Positions 8,748 through 21,600 of a stretch of 60,000 nucleotides of DNA are shown here, piece by piece; positions within the stretch are counted from its first letter, which is position 1, and each line of letters begins with the position of its first letter. A program made the position numbers and the translations under genes. The stretch is taken from the NCBI RefSeq assembly GCF_963678635.1, contig NC_087066.1, positions 15,485,949-15,545,948 of the forward strand. The letters are read 5' to 3'. Source of the stretch: Symsagittifera roscoffensis. Its lineage: Eukaryota; Xenacoelomorpha; Acoela; Convolutidae. Under the pieces are notes generated by a model, which saw only the letters and a list, made by a program, of their open reading frames with translations, ran no database searches and had not been told where the DNA came from.

Positions 8748-9650
8748 CAAGCAGTGAGTCAGCAGCCAGTCCGTCCTTCTTGGCCCTCAAAATGTCTATC
8801 CTCCTCTGTGACTCATTCATGGCCTTTCTTGTCCTCTCTAGTTGGGCCTTGAGAGCAGTCAACTCGTCCGACTGACTCTCAATTGAATCTTCGAACTTAA
8901 GCAGCTCCGATTCCAACTGTGCAGCTCGCTTCCTGGAAGAAAAATCATTACGATAAACCAGAAAGATCAATTACTGACTAATAAAGGAGCAGTGTTGATA
9001 TTTCACACAGTTTTTCATAGCACAAACGTTGCTTTTAGAAAAGGTAGAACTCAAGTTTTTTTTTGGAAATTGAGACGTGAAAAAAAATTAAAACAGAAAA
9101 GCAGTAGTTTTAGCTTACAGTTCAAACTTCTCGGGCGACGAAGGGGGATTTAAAATTTAAATCCACCTTTTTTTTGTCAGATTTAAGACCATTTATCCAC
9201 GGGGGAAAGGACCAACACAAGAGCTGTACAGCTCATCACGGCGAACCCTTGGTTGGCAGAGAAGTTGAAATTAGAATTGGCGAACTCAATTCTTCAAATA
9301 CTTTTTTGAACTTCGAGCTCCTTCAACTTTCAATTTTTAAAGCAAATATAATTCGCCGAAAGAAGAAAATTCAGAGAGAAAATTCAGAAGAAGAAGAAGA
9401 AAACTTCTGACTCATTTTGAAATGGTTTATGAACTGAAATTTTTGAAGTGACTCCTCCTTTGAACTGACTTTGAAGTGGCGACAGTGTCGCTGAGTGTCT
9501 TGAGTCTGTCGGCCGCCTCCTTGTTGCTCTCCAACAGCCTCTCTATGTCCCTAATGTATCTGTCCAGCTTCTCGAACTCCCCCCTGTACTCCCCCACACT
9601 CCCACTCTTCTCAATCCTCGCCGCCTTCTCCCCCAGCTCCAGAGATCTTC
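8748..9650 (-). other. Laminin beta coiled coil, first part (exons 18-19)
   Basis: Exon 18 (9470-9650) and exon 19 (8748-8932) encode about 120 residues rich in Leu, Glu, Lys and Arg with heptad spacing (for example LDRYIRDIERLLES and ELTALKAQLERTRKAM). The last donor is CTTG|GTAGGG, phase 1. The rest of the coiled coil, which carries chain assembly, is not in the window. Confidence 0.85.
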
Positions 9651-12600
9651 CTGATAATCATGATAAAGAATATAAATTGTTTTCAAGCTTCTGAAACCGT
9701 AATGATATTTACAAATACAATCATTGTAAATTGGGCTGAGATATCGCAATGATAACTTCTGGTCCATTTCGAGACATCTGTCGGCTTTAATCAACAAAAA
9801 AATTGTTTTCGAACTCACGAGTCTTCGAAACAATTATTGAATTTCCATATAGTGGGCATGCTGGAAAGATTCCCATTTTTTGTTTATTACCGAGCGCGAG
9901 GGGCAGGGTCTAATAGTGGAAATCACTAAGGAGTACGACATCTTAAACTTTTACAATTTTTGACAATTTTCTACAATAGTAATACTTTGTTATATAAAAG
10001 TTCATTTTAACAAGAGAAAAAAAATGGTTTTCTGGAGTTTTTGAACATCTAACTTTTCAAGTTGTCTAAATCGATCTTCCACTGGTCATAGCATGGGCCA
10101 CAGGAGACGCAGTTAGGGAACTCCCCCTGGAACCCCTCCTGGCATTGGTCACACTTCTGACCCCGGAAGCCCTCTTTGCACTCACATTCACCTGTGAACC
10201 TGCTCAGAAAAGTAGATAACTAGTCGAACCGGTGTTCAAGGATAATAATCGATTGTATTGTCATTTTATAGTCGCAGACTCTATTAAATTCTAAAATAAG
10301 TGATTATAATATAATAAAGAATAAATGCAATTATTAGCCGTGAGTGCATAAACCAAACTATGGTTGAAAATTTGTTTAATGAGAAAAAAACTTTATTTTG
10401 ATTTGATATGAATGATATGTCAAATTGAGCAGCATTGAAAAAAGAAGTGAGGCTGGATTGATTATAATATATCAAAATTTTTAATAGTTTCAAGTCCATC
10501 GCCAAATTTATCATCTTGATTCTTAAACGAAGCAGCAAAGGCGATAAAATATCAAATTTTTAGATACTTTAAATACTTAAACCTATTGCACTGCAGATGA
10601 TCCTTGGATCCTAGAGGGTGACAGTCGCAGTTGTGGCAGGAGGCCAGAGGATTTCCCCACTGATGATCCGGACACTGGTCACACTTCCTGCCCCCGTAGT
10701 AGGGAAGACACGAGCACGAGCCAGTCACCTGGAACGAGAAACTTTTTCCGATTAGGTTTCGTATTTAAAAAAAACACAACGCAATTAGTTTAACAAAAAA
10801 GGGATAATTTTTTGAAACCCAGCCAAAAATTAAAAAAAAAAACGTTTACTATGCCCAAATTTGATTTTTTTTAAAAATCATTTCACTAACAAAGAAACTT
10901 TTTAGATCTTTTCATTGAAAAGATTACTTTTTGATCATAATGGAAACTGGTTCTAAATTCCATCTTCGCATGATTCGTTTATTACTTTTTTAAATTGAAC
11001 TCAAACTCACCGGATCACACATATTTTCACGAGACCCATAACTCGCACACTCGCACGGCTGGCACCCCTCGGGGTGTGAAATGTTAAAGTGGTTGGGGGC
11101 ACAAATAGAACAGTCGGCTCCCATCACATTCGGCTTGCAGTAGCAGCTGCCAGTGCGACTGTCACATCTGCACCCATTTGGACCACATGTTTTATCCAGG
11201 GTTCCAGCTCTGTTGCACTTGCAGGCTGAAAGTTACCAGTTTTTAGAGAAAAACAAAGAAATTTTTCGGAAAAATACGGAGAAATTTTTAGAGAAACACG
11301 GAGAAATTTTTACAGAAAATGTTCGGAGAAAACTGAAAGGTTCTTCAAGGTTTAATTTCAACATATCAATACTGCAATTTTAAAAAAAAGTCACTTTTTT
11401 TCGGTACTTTTGATAACTACCTCAATTACTCTTAAATTTGGCTTTGTAATCTGATCTTTAGGTGCTGATTCTTTTTTAAAGAGAGGATAGAAGGTCAATT
11501 CTAACAAATTTTTTTATTTGCTACGATTGGAATGGCAACGATTTGTCCAATAAAATGGTTCGTTTGCCATAGTGAGTTTAACAGTAAATTATGATACATG
11601 AAGTGTGGACTTGAATGTTTCAGGTGCTGATACTTTCCTCTCCATTGTACATTGCGAGGTGGTATGTACCAAGATGGATAATCAGACTGCATCGAATCAA
11701 CGGAATCTGCAGATCACCAAACGTGATAAATAGGCGATATATGTGCAACATATGCTAATATGCATTACATTACGAAACTGTCAAATTTAAAAAAAGCACC
11801 ATTTTTTCGACAGCTTTACTAAAGGAGAAACATAATGCTTCAATTGATTCAAATTTTGAAAAGTATCTATGCAAGGGTGTTTGACGTTCTCGAGGGGGAG
11901 GGGGGTTTGGGGACATTTTTGGACTCTTTTTCAAAGTTGAATCGAGTTTTGTTGTCGCGCTTCTTCCATCCTCCTTACTTATAATATAAACTTCACCTGA
12001 AGTGTTGTTTGGTAAGTTAATCGGAAATTAAATTGACTAAAAATTAGTTCAGGTCCCCACCTGAACAACCCTCCTCTGGTTCTGTTGGGTCTCCGTGGAA
12101 CCCATCCGCACACTTCTCACAGTGACTGCCGTCTGCATTGTTCCTACACCCCAGACACACTCCTGTCCTACTGTCGCACTTGGCCGAAGTGTCCAGTTCA
12201 TTCCCATTGCAGTCACATTCGGAACAGGGAACTCCGGCTGCTGGGTTTCCGAAATAGCCAGGTGCACATTCCGTGCATAAATCGCCTGAAGTACGCACAA
12301 TCATTCGGAAAAAATTTCGGAGAAGTACTAAAAAAACGTCACCTATTCTGGCGTTTTAGTGGAATATTAAATTTTGAGCCGCTCAAGTGTTGTCATGCTG
12401 GTTTATATGTTTATATCACTTAGTTAACATAGAGAACACCGATTTTTGCTTATGAACTACCTTTCTCAAAATCCGTACCTTTGTATCCTTTGAGACAGGA
12501 GCACGTGACCGAATCTGAGTTGTCAGCGGAGCAGCCGGAGGCGAAGAAGGCGATGCTCTTGTTCATGCTGTTCCTGAAGGTGCCTGGACATGAGCACGCC

Positions 12601-15600
12601 CTGCACACCGAGGGGGAGGTGCTTCTATCCAAGTAGAATCCATCCTCACAACTGGAAAAAAATGATAATGAATGCAAATCAGATATTTCTACTGCCTTTT
12701 CAATGAAAGTTCAAACCAGAGAAATTTGCAATAAAATCGGGTGGGATCTGTTCTTTGATGATCAATGTTAGCCATTCCAAAACGACCACTACTACAGCTA
12801 CTTTTTACTGAAGAAAATATGAATGTATCTTTCAGGCCAAATTTTCAGATTTTCTGAATTCTTGTAATGTCTTCTGCTGCATGTTTTTTTGGGTATATAC
12901 ATTTATGGTTGTCCCAAAACACGGTCAAAATGAAGTTAAGGAAAATTACAGTTCACAGTTGTCTCCGGCACTGTTCTGTGTACATCCGATGCACTTTCCG
13001 CTCTCCGAATCACAAGTGGTCGCCCTCCCATTACACTGGCACTCCTCGCAACGCGGGAACCCGAATCTTCCTGCCAGGCACTGGTCGCAGTTCTTGCCAG
13101 AGAAGCCAGGTTGACACTGACAGCTTCCGGTTTTGACATCGCAGTATGTTCCTGGTTTGGTACCAAGTACGTTGCAGCTGCAATCTAATCAACCAAGGAA
13201 AGTTAAAAAAAATACAGAGTAATGAAACCGATAACCGCTCCTTTTAACCGCCAAAAAGCGCCCCCTTCCCCCGTATTTAAGTCTGAAAAGCGTAAACAAT
13301 CAGACCTTTTTTTCTCTAAAGTTATTCGTTTCTAACATGCGTAAATCACCAGTCTAACGCTCAACGAATATCCTTACATTTTCAAATCATTTTGTGGCTA
13401 GTAATTTTTTTTATTGTATAGCTTGACTTAAGGTGATTTTGATGTCAGTTACAAAAATACCGGTGTTCTTCGAAAAATGTTCAAAAAAACACAAAAGAGG
13501 GGATCTTTTGGTTTCGGTAAGCTCAAACTCCTAAGAGGGGCCGCCCCTTCCCCCTCCTCCCCCTTCTCCCCCTAAACGGCCCATGCTCACCTTGGCATCC
13601 GTTTTCATTTGAGATATTGTAGGTGCCGGACACACATTGGTCACATGCTCGACCAATCACATTCGTCTTGCAGTCACATTGACCCCCCAATGACTCACAC
13701 TGTCTGCTGGCACCTATCGTTCCATATTTGTCACAGCCACAGCCTAAGCAAATAATGAGATGTTTTAGCATAATGTATGTAAATTTAAACAGGAAAGACC
13801 TCAAAAAGTAACGTTTTTTTAAAGTTTTTATCGACCTTCAATTGTGTTGATTGGTTTCGTTTAAACCAGTTGAAATACAAACAATCCGAAATAACCAAGT
13901 ATATCTAAACTAAACGTCCAATTTTTTTTTCTTCAATTTTTCCTGCCCTTAAGCGTAAAATGAAAACTACATCATCTTTTTGGAGTTTATTTTTGGAAAA
14001 AAAAATATAAACGCCACAAAAAAAACCTAAGAAAGACAAACTTTTAGCCCCATTGTACAAGTCAGCCTGCACTGCCCTTGTGTACATCAAGCACTTGTCA
14101 GACACATCTGAGTGACCCTTCTGACCCCCTGAGAGGAGAGACAGTTGCTGCTCAATGCAGTAGCTGGACAGAAGCTCCTCGTCTGTCAGTCCAAACTGCG
14201 ACATGGAAGTGGCTTTGGGGTGGGGCACTAGCACAAGCTGAAATTTGAATAACAGTTTATTGTAGGTTAGAAATTGTAATCATAAAAAAAGTTTCATCAG
14301 CTTCTTCGCCAAAAAATACGTTGAAAAAATTTTGACGGGTGCTCGTATTTAAGTTTAATGACTGACCACCAATATAATTATTTATAGGAAAAAAGTTTCG
14401 CCACATGCAAATTATAGCACTCTCCAGACACATTTACGACTTCAGAAATCAGAGCAGAAGAAGAGTTAATAATGAAAAACAAAGAAAAAACAAAAGAAGG
14501 CTTACTGAGTCTATCTGCAGTGTAGTATGGTAGTCTACTGACTGGTCTATCGTCAACACTAGTTCCACAGGGATGTCCTCATGCATGCACAGCAGAGTGT
14601 CATCTCCCAACTTCACCCAGCTGTAGCATAGAAATGTGATTAATATAGGCTCAGTTTTTAGTCAGCCATTTAGGGTTTCTGAGCCGTTGGACTTTCGCTA
14701 GGGTGCGGGCGAATTTTGGCGAGTGGTGGGTTATTCGGGTGTGTTTTAGTTTTTTTTTCGCGCAAAATCAGGTACCACAAAAAATCAGCGGATGGGTCGG
14801 ACACCTTCAGTCATGAATCAAACGACATTAAAAATTTCAAAAAGTTGTCTCTTTATTGACGAAACATGATAGAACGACCTCGCTTAACTTTTTAATAATA
14901 ATGATACAATTTTAACTTTGTTTTAGTACCAAAATTTTCAGCTGTTAACTTCTAAGCGATGCTAATCGTCTATTTTGCAGTTTTCACCTTGTTTATTTGT
15001 CCTATTTAAAAAATTCTGTATTTGGAAAAAAAATTTGTGTGGTTTCTCTACATAATTTTTCGCTTAACTCCGAATTTCCTTTCTTTAATCAATATAAACT
15101 TGTTGTGCTTCGGCCCAACAAACGGCTATCCATGTTGTTCCGACCACTAAAAATGGTGAAGAATGTTGTATTGGAAGTTAGAATGGGCTGAATGATATGA
15201 AGTTAAAGCCTTGTAAGACGTAATTCCGCTGGTCTTGAAATTTTTTCAAAAGCTTGCATCTGTGTTGAGAAAAGCCAGCGCAAATTTTTGAATTTTTGTG
15301 TTATTTCGAGCAAGTAAAGCAATCGAGTAGCCCTCTCTCTACAAAAACGCTGGTTTTTGCTTATTTCTCCTAAAAGAAAATTATTTTAAGCGGTTCCTTT
15401 AGCGCTAAGGCAGAAAAAAGCTGCAGAAAAATTTTTTCGTTTTTTTCATTGTTGTTTTTTTGGTTATTCAAAAATTGCAAACACTTGTTGTCAGTAAAAC
15501 CTAAGTCATTAATTTTCTACGCATTTTTTTCTAGATATCTCTATCAGCTATTCCTATTTTTTTATTTGGTTTGAGAAAAGAGTATTTTTTTAACATGATA

Positions 15601-18600
15601 TGCATAATTCATAATAACATTTTAAGATGCATATTTCAAGAAAAAGCTATAATAATTGCCGAGAGAGATATATCACAAGCAATACTGCTCAACTGAAAAA
15701 GATATACTGGAGAAAAAAAGGTAGCCATCATGTTTTCGGTTTGAAAAAAAACATATTTAGAAAATTGGGCTGAAGAGTAACTGCAACCCTTTAATAAAAA
15801 TTAAACATTTTTGAACAATTTCGAAGTATCAAAAAAATTAAAATTTTGAATGTTTTGGAATTATTTATTTCCAAAATTAGTATTTGATTGATCTGCGGCG
15901 AAAAAATTGTTCTGGAAACCTTTTTTGTAAACTCAATTTCTCAATTACGATTGGAACCTATTGCTAATTAAAAAGTTTGACAAATTTTTGGGTTCATGTT
16001 GGCTTTTTAATTACAAAAATGGCTTTTCCCCTCCTCGGATAATAACAAACTAGAAACCTAGTAGATGAATTACTTTGCCTGCCGCTTTGATTTTTATTTA
16101 TTCGTTCTTTTTAAAAACCTATTCAACGAACTGAGATAAAAAAAAAACAAAAAAAAAGAAACAGAGGTTTTATATGGTTTACAGTTTAAATTTATTCTAT
16201 AGACATTCAGTGGCATAAATAAATGAGGAATATTCTCTTCTTGGTAAGGAGAGCTTTCTAGACTTTTTATTTAGCCTTTATTTGATTGTTTTTAGCTTTT
16301 TTGACGTGCAAAAATTAAAACGCTGTTATGCCGATGGCCATATGTTCGTCGACTTGTATGAGTATATTGATTTGTTTTATACCAGTCCTTCTTATATCCA
16401 ATAGTACAATATGGAGCTCTGATCTGCTGCATAGCTAGAAAAGATATTCTCAAAAAACATAATAGATGCAAAATAAAATCAGACCACCCTCCCCCTCAAT
16501 TCTGGTTGCCTTTGGTATAATTGTGCGAGATCCATTTTTGGCTGCACAACATCAAAAATTTCTAAAGGCGCCTTTGGAGCCAATAGAACTAAGTTTGAGG
16601 AGACGCGCGCGCCAAAAATATTTTTTGGTCAGTTAAACTTTAAAAGTGCGGAAAACGTCCATTTAAGCCTGTTTTTTTAATTAAAAAATGTGCTTGCGGC
16701 GCTGAAACTTTTTGTCAAAATAAATTCCTTGTAGCATTTTCAAAGAGCTTGGAAAATCAAATTGGTCGATCTAAAAAAAGAGTTCGACAAAAACTTTCTT
16801 TTTTTTCTGAAAATGCTGATTTATTTCTGTTTTTTTTCCTTCTATTTTTTAACAATGACAACCTCACTCGATAGGGCGAAAGATTTTTTTCTGGGGTTTT
16901 CTTTTCAGTGAACTTATTAGGGTAAGATAATATCTACTGAAACACTCAAGAACACAAATATTTAAAAGCTAACATTTGTTGTTCTTACCATTGAAAATGG
17001 GAAAGAAACTTGCATTCGGGTGTGTTTCAGTTTTTTGTTATCCACGAGAAATCAGGTACAACAAAAAATAATCGTAATGGGCCCTTTCATTTTGAAAATC
17101 TATCAATCGTAATTTGAACGACCCTAAATTTTTCAAAAAATTTTGCCCAGTCAAGAAAAGTTTTCAGTTTGAAAATTTTCAGCTTGAAAGTTTGAAAGTT
17201 TTCAGCTTTAGTCTAAATTCGAGCCTGAAAGTTTGAAAGTTTTCAGCTTTAGTCTAATTTCGAGCTAGTAAAGCATGCGAGCAGGCTCTTAAAAGAATAA
17301 GCCCAGAAAATTTAAATTGAAATTATTTTAGCGCTACCTTTAGAATGAAAATCTTCAAATTTTCAAACAATTTCTGCAGAAAAAAATCGAAAAATTGTTA
17401 TTTTTTTTATTTGTCATTTTTTGACTGAAACTGTTGCCCGATTTTACATTTTTAATATGACTGTCTAATATGTCCTATGTCTAAGTTCTAGGACTAGACA
17501 TATTCGATGGAATTAGACAAATTTGAAAAAAAATGAAACGTGTTTTTTGTATTTTTAAAGAGTATGGTCAAAACATGCTGCTATACTTGCACAGCCACCG
17601 GCTATCATTGTTGTTCCGACCATTGAAAATGGGGAAGAATGTTGTATTCGGGTGTGTTTTATCTTTTTTTGACGCAAAATTAGGTACCACAAATAATCAT
17701 CGGAATGGGTTGATTGATATATCATATTACAGCCCTTACAGTCGTTATTCGAACCACATTAAAATTTTCAAAAAATCTCGTCTTATTTCGAGAAAATAAA
17801 GTTTTACAGTCTTATTTGAACTGCTTAAAAGCTTACAATAGCTTAAAGTAAAACGTAAAAAACCTAGTTTACTCGATTTAATGATAGGGTACTTTGAGTA
17901 TTTTGGCGCTTTTTTGAATTAAAGTTTTTAAAACTGCAAAATTAAAAAAAAAATTGATTTTTTTAATTTTTCAAGTAGCTTTTCTAAAAAAATTGTTTTT
18001 CAATTTGCTTATTGTACTATGACTGTCGATTATACCTAGTCTCCCGTTTTTTGTTCAGCTCGTTTCATCACACCACGCCGACAAAAACGACAATTGTCTG
18101 AAAAAACTTTGTTGAATTTTTTAAGACTATAATTGGAGCCTTCTGTGCCACTTGCACAGTAACTGGCTATCCTTGTTCATGTTTTTTTTGCGATAATCGA
18201 TTGAATTTGTATCTGCAAATGTATTTTTTCTCTGCTCATACCTTTAAAAGAAAAGTCCATTAGAAATCAAATCCAAATTTTATAAGGCTAGTCTTCTCTC
18301 ACTTCTAATGTAAAAAGAACAAAAAGGCAAACGAGGGAGGGGGGAAGGCGGGGCTGTTTTATTCAAACAGTCAGTGAACTATGATTACGGTTGAGGCAAT
18401 ATCTCTCAGCGAGGAAAAAACAAGTGCAAATCATAGGCGCATCAGTGGGACTCCAAGTTAAACATCTCGTGTGTTAGTTATTACCCCCTCTCAAAGACAA
18501 AAAAGTCTTTAAAAAACTATAGCCCAGCAATACAATAACTGACCCCCAAATGGAGTTTGCCTGTGTCATGTCCACTTTGAAGGCCATAGCTGGACTCTTG

Positions 18601-21600
18601 TTCAGTCCATACTCCATCCGGCAGCCACTCTCCCACTTGGGTCCCATGCTGCCCCTCTCACTCTCCTTCCCACTCAGCACAAACCGCACAGACAGTTGGA
18701 AAGAGGGACCCTCGATCTATCAGAAACGAATATTGTAAACAATATTTGGATAGTTAAAATTTCATTACTCTGTTCCTATTCTTCTAAAGATAATTTAAAA
18801 AATGTTTTTTTTTCATCACTGGTGTTACAGTTTAAAAAAACACGGAGTTCACTTTCAAGCGTTTGGTATTTCAAACTATATGCCATTAGAATGATTCAAA
18901 ATAACATGAACAACGATGGTAAAAAATTCTTTTTATCAAATTGAAGAAAAAATGAAGATGGTATTTGCTAGTGAGTTGAACAAATCAAAAAAGAAAACTA
19001 TAGTGCAGTCAGATACTAATACGTTGCGCATAATGTTCTGATTGCAATAATCATTTTTACAAAAGAAAAAACAGAACAAAAATTAATCTGATTGTCCACG
19101 CGACACCGTCTGGCGTTTTTTGTCATAGCCGATTTGCCAAGAAAAACTCCCGAAAAACACGTTGATCGCCACAATAAATAAACTTATCATATAAAATATA
19201 ATTTTTAAGACTTTTTTTGAGTTTGATACTAACCGGCTTGATTCGCAGAAAAGGTATGAACAATAGCGGAACAGACGTCTTCGGCAACTCCCCCTGACCG
19301 ATCTCAAAACTCAAACTCTCGCTCGGCCTCATTTCAACAAAGCCATCCCCAGTCCAAGTCTTGTACCCGTGGTCTCGAAGCACAATTTTCCTCGAAACTG
19401 ATTGGCTGTCCTCTGCTTCGAGATGAAAGAAATCGAACCCAGGTAGAAATGCACCGGGTGCCACTTGATCACATTTCTGACCCTGTAAAAAAAAACAAAG
19501 CGTGGAGCCTTTTGCCGGTAACATTTTATAGAGGAAACAATGTTGGTAAGTTTAATTTCTATAATTCAATTGATGACCAAAGTTTCGCAGCCCATGATGG
19601 CGTATTTACTACATGTGAACCGCTATGAGCAATCATGATAAACAACTGGCTCCTCCCAGTTTCGGCATAACAACATTTTTTCTGTCGTGACGTCAATTTT
19701 TCCACTTTATTACGAGCATTCATGTTGAACAAGCCCGTGTATGCAGTAAAATAAAGGTTGCGAAAACGTTTTTGAAACTTTTGTAATAAAAAATGACTAA
19801 CAATGAACCCATATCGGCAGTCACATTTTCCCGTCTTCCCCGAATCACAAGAGGGCGACTTAGATCCCCCAGGAGCACAGCCACATGGCAGACACCCGTC
19901 TGAACTCTCAAATCCCAGACCATAGTAGCCCTGCAGACAGGTGTCGCATCTGACCCCTGTGACCTTTGGTTTACAGAATACCTGGCCTGTTTTGGGGTCA
20001 CAGATGTCGGAAGTGACGCCGCGAGGGTCGTAATTGCACACTGAAAAATTGAAGTCTTATACCCTCACGTCACTGACGCAATGAATTTTATTTTTATCTT
20101 TAACTTTAAAAAAGGATTTTTTTTCTTTCTTCGATTGAAATCAGTGAAAACATTTTCTAAAAGTTCGAGTATATCTAGAGTTTTTACGCTGTGGCTTAAC
20201 AGTGTTTGGCATATAAAACCAAGCCCGAAAAAAAAACAATTGGAATGTTTTGATTAGCTAATTTACCAAGATTCACAGTTTAGGCGACCAAACCAATGTT
20301 TGTAAAATCTCACAGATGCAGAAACAAAAGGAAAGAAAAAAGAGCCCTCCACTCTACTCACTTCTGCAGGGGAATCGGTCCGATATTTGTCTTCCCAGCT
20401 GCAGATGATAACCCACTCTACATCTGTCACAGTGGGACCCCTCCGTCTCATCATCACAGTTCACGCACTGACCCCCATCGCTCGCCCTGGGGTCAAGGTC
20501 AAACTGGGTCTGGTTGAAGCGACACAGGCTCGCGTGATTGTTGCATTTGCACTCTAAAACGAAGCATTGCAGTCTAAATTGACTCCAAAACCTTTCTCTG
20601 AAATTACAAATGGAACTAGAGCTGCAGGTGGCTGTGCAAAAAGCACAGAAAGTTCCGACCACAGTGGGATTTGAACTGGTAACCTCTGCATTCGAATTGG
20701 TTGTTTTGACTCCATGGCTGCCACATGAGTGCATTGTACATGGGCATGCACCTCTCACAGTTGGTTCCCTCTGTGAAATGGTCGCACTGACAGACCCCGT
20801 ACACTTTTCCGGTTTCGTAGCCTTCGTACGGGTTCTTGGGGATGCACTTGGAAGCGTGCCCGTTGCAGAAACAATTTCCACGAACTTCTAATTGAGAAAC
20901 TGAAAGCAGAACACCAATTGCTTTTTAGACTGGTTTACAAATTACCCAAAAAAAGAGTTTTTCTATCAATTCATTATTGATTTTTGTATATATGTTTTTA
21001 AATTCCAGGTAAAATTCTTTCAAAAAAAAAGTCTCAAATTATTTCACAAAGTTTTTAACAAAAAAAAACTATTTTACGTATCTTCTTAAAATGTGCCATC
21101 ATTTGTAATGAGGTGAAGAGGGAGGGTGAGAGGGGAGGTATAATGGATCAACTTAACATTACCTTCAACCCCCTTCCCCCTCCCAAAACCCCTCCCCTCC
21201 CCAAATAGACCAAGTTATGATCCTACGCCCCAGCGGTCAAACTGTAACATATTGTAATGTAATATATTAAAACAAAACATCTGAATTAGACTGACTGGAA
21301 TAGAAATATCTGGCTCGTTCATCAGCTGGGTCAGCTTGTGGGTTTGAAGGAAGAGCATGAAATTTCACCAGTCGGATCCGGATATTGGTCACCAGTCTGA
21401 GCTCTTTGGCTAATTCTGATTGGCTGCTCAATCCACCAATGAGATCCTCCATTTTGAACACTACCTTAAGCAAAAAAAGTCAGTTTTTGTTTAAAAATAG
21501 TCATTTTTGGCATCAACACAAAAACAGTAAACAAAATTCGTTTAAGGTAAAATGAAATTTTAGCTGATTAACCACAATATTATGAGTCAGCAGGGTTTTT

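Noticed and set aside
9174-9410. 78-codon ORF with an acidic end
   Set aside because: Lies in intron 18 of laminin beta and ends in a GAA-rich simple sequence.
11153-11383. ORFs opposite laminin exon 15 and similar + strand ORFs at 12085-12423, 12867-13136 and 20296-20891
   Set aside because: They are antisense shadows of Cys-rich laminin exons.
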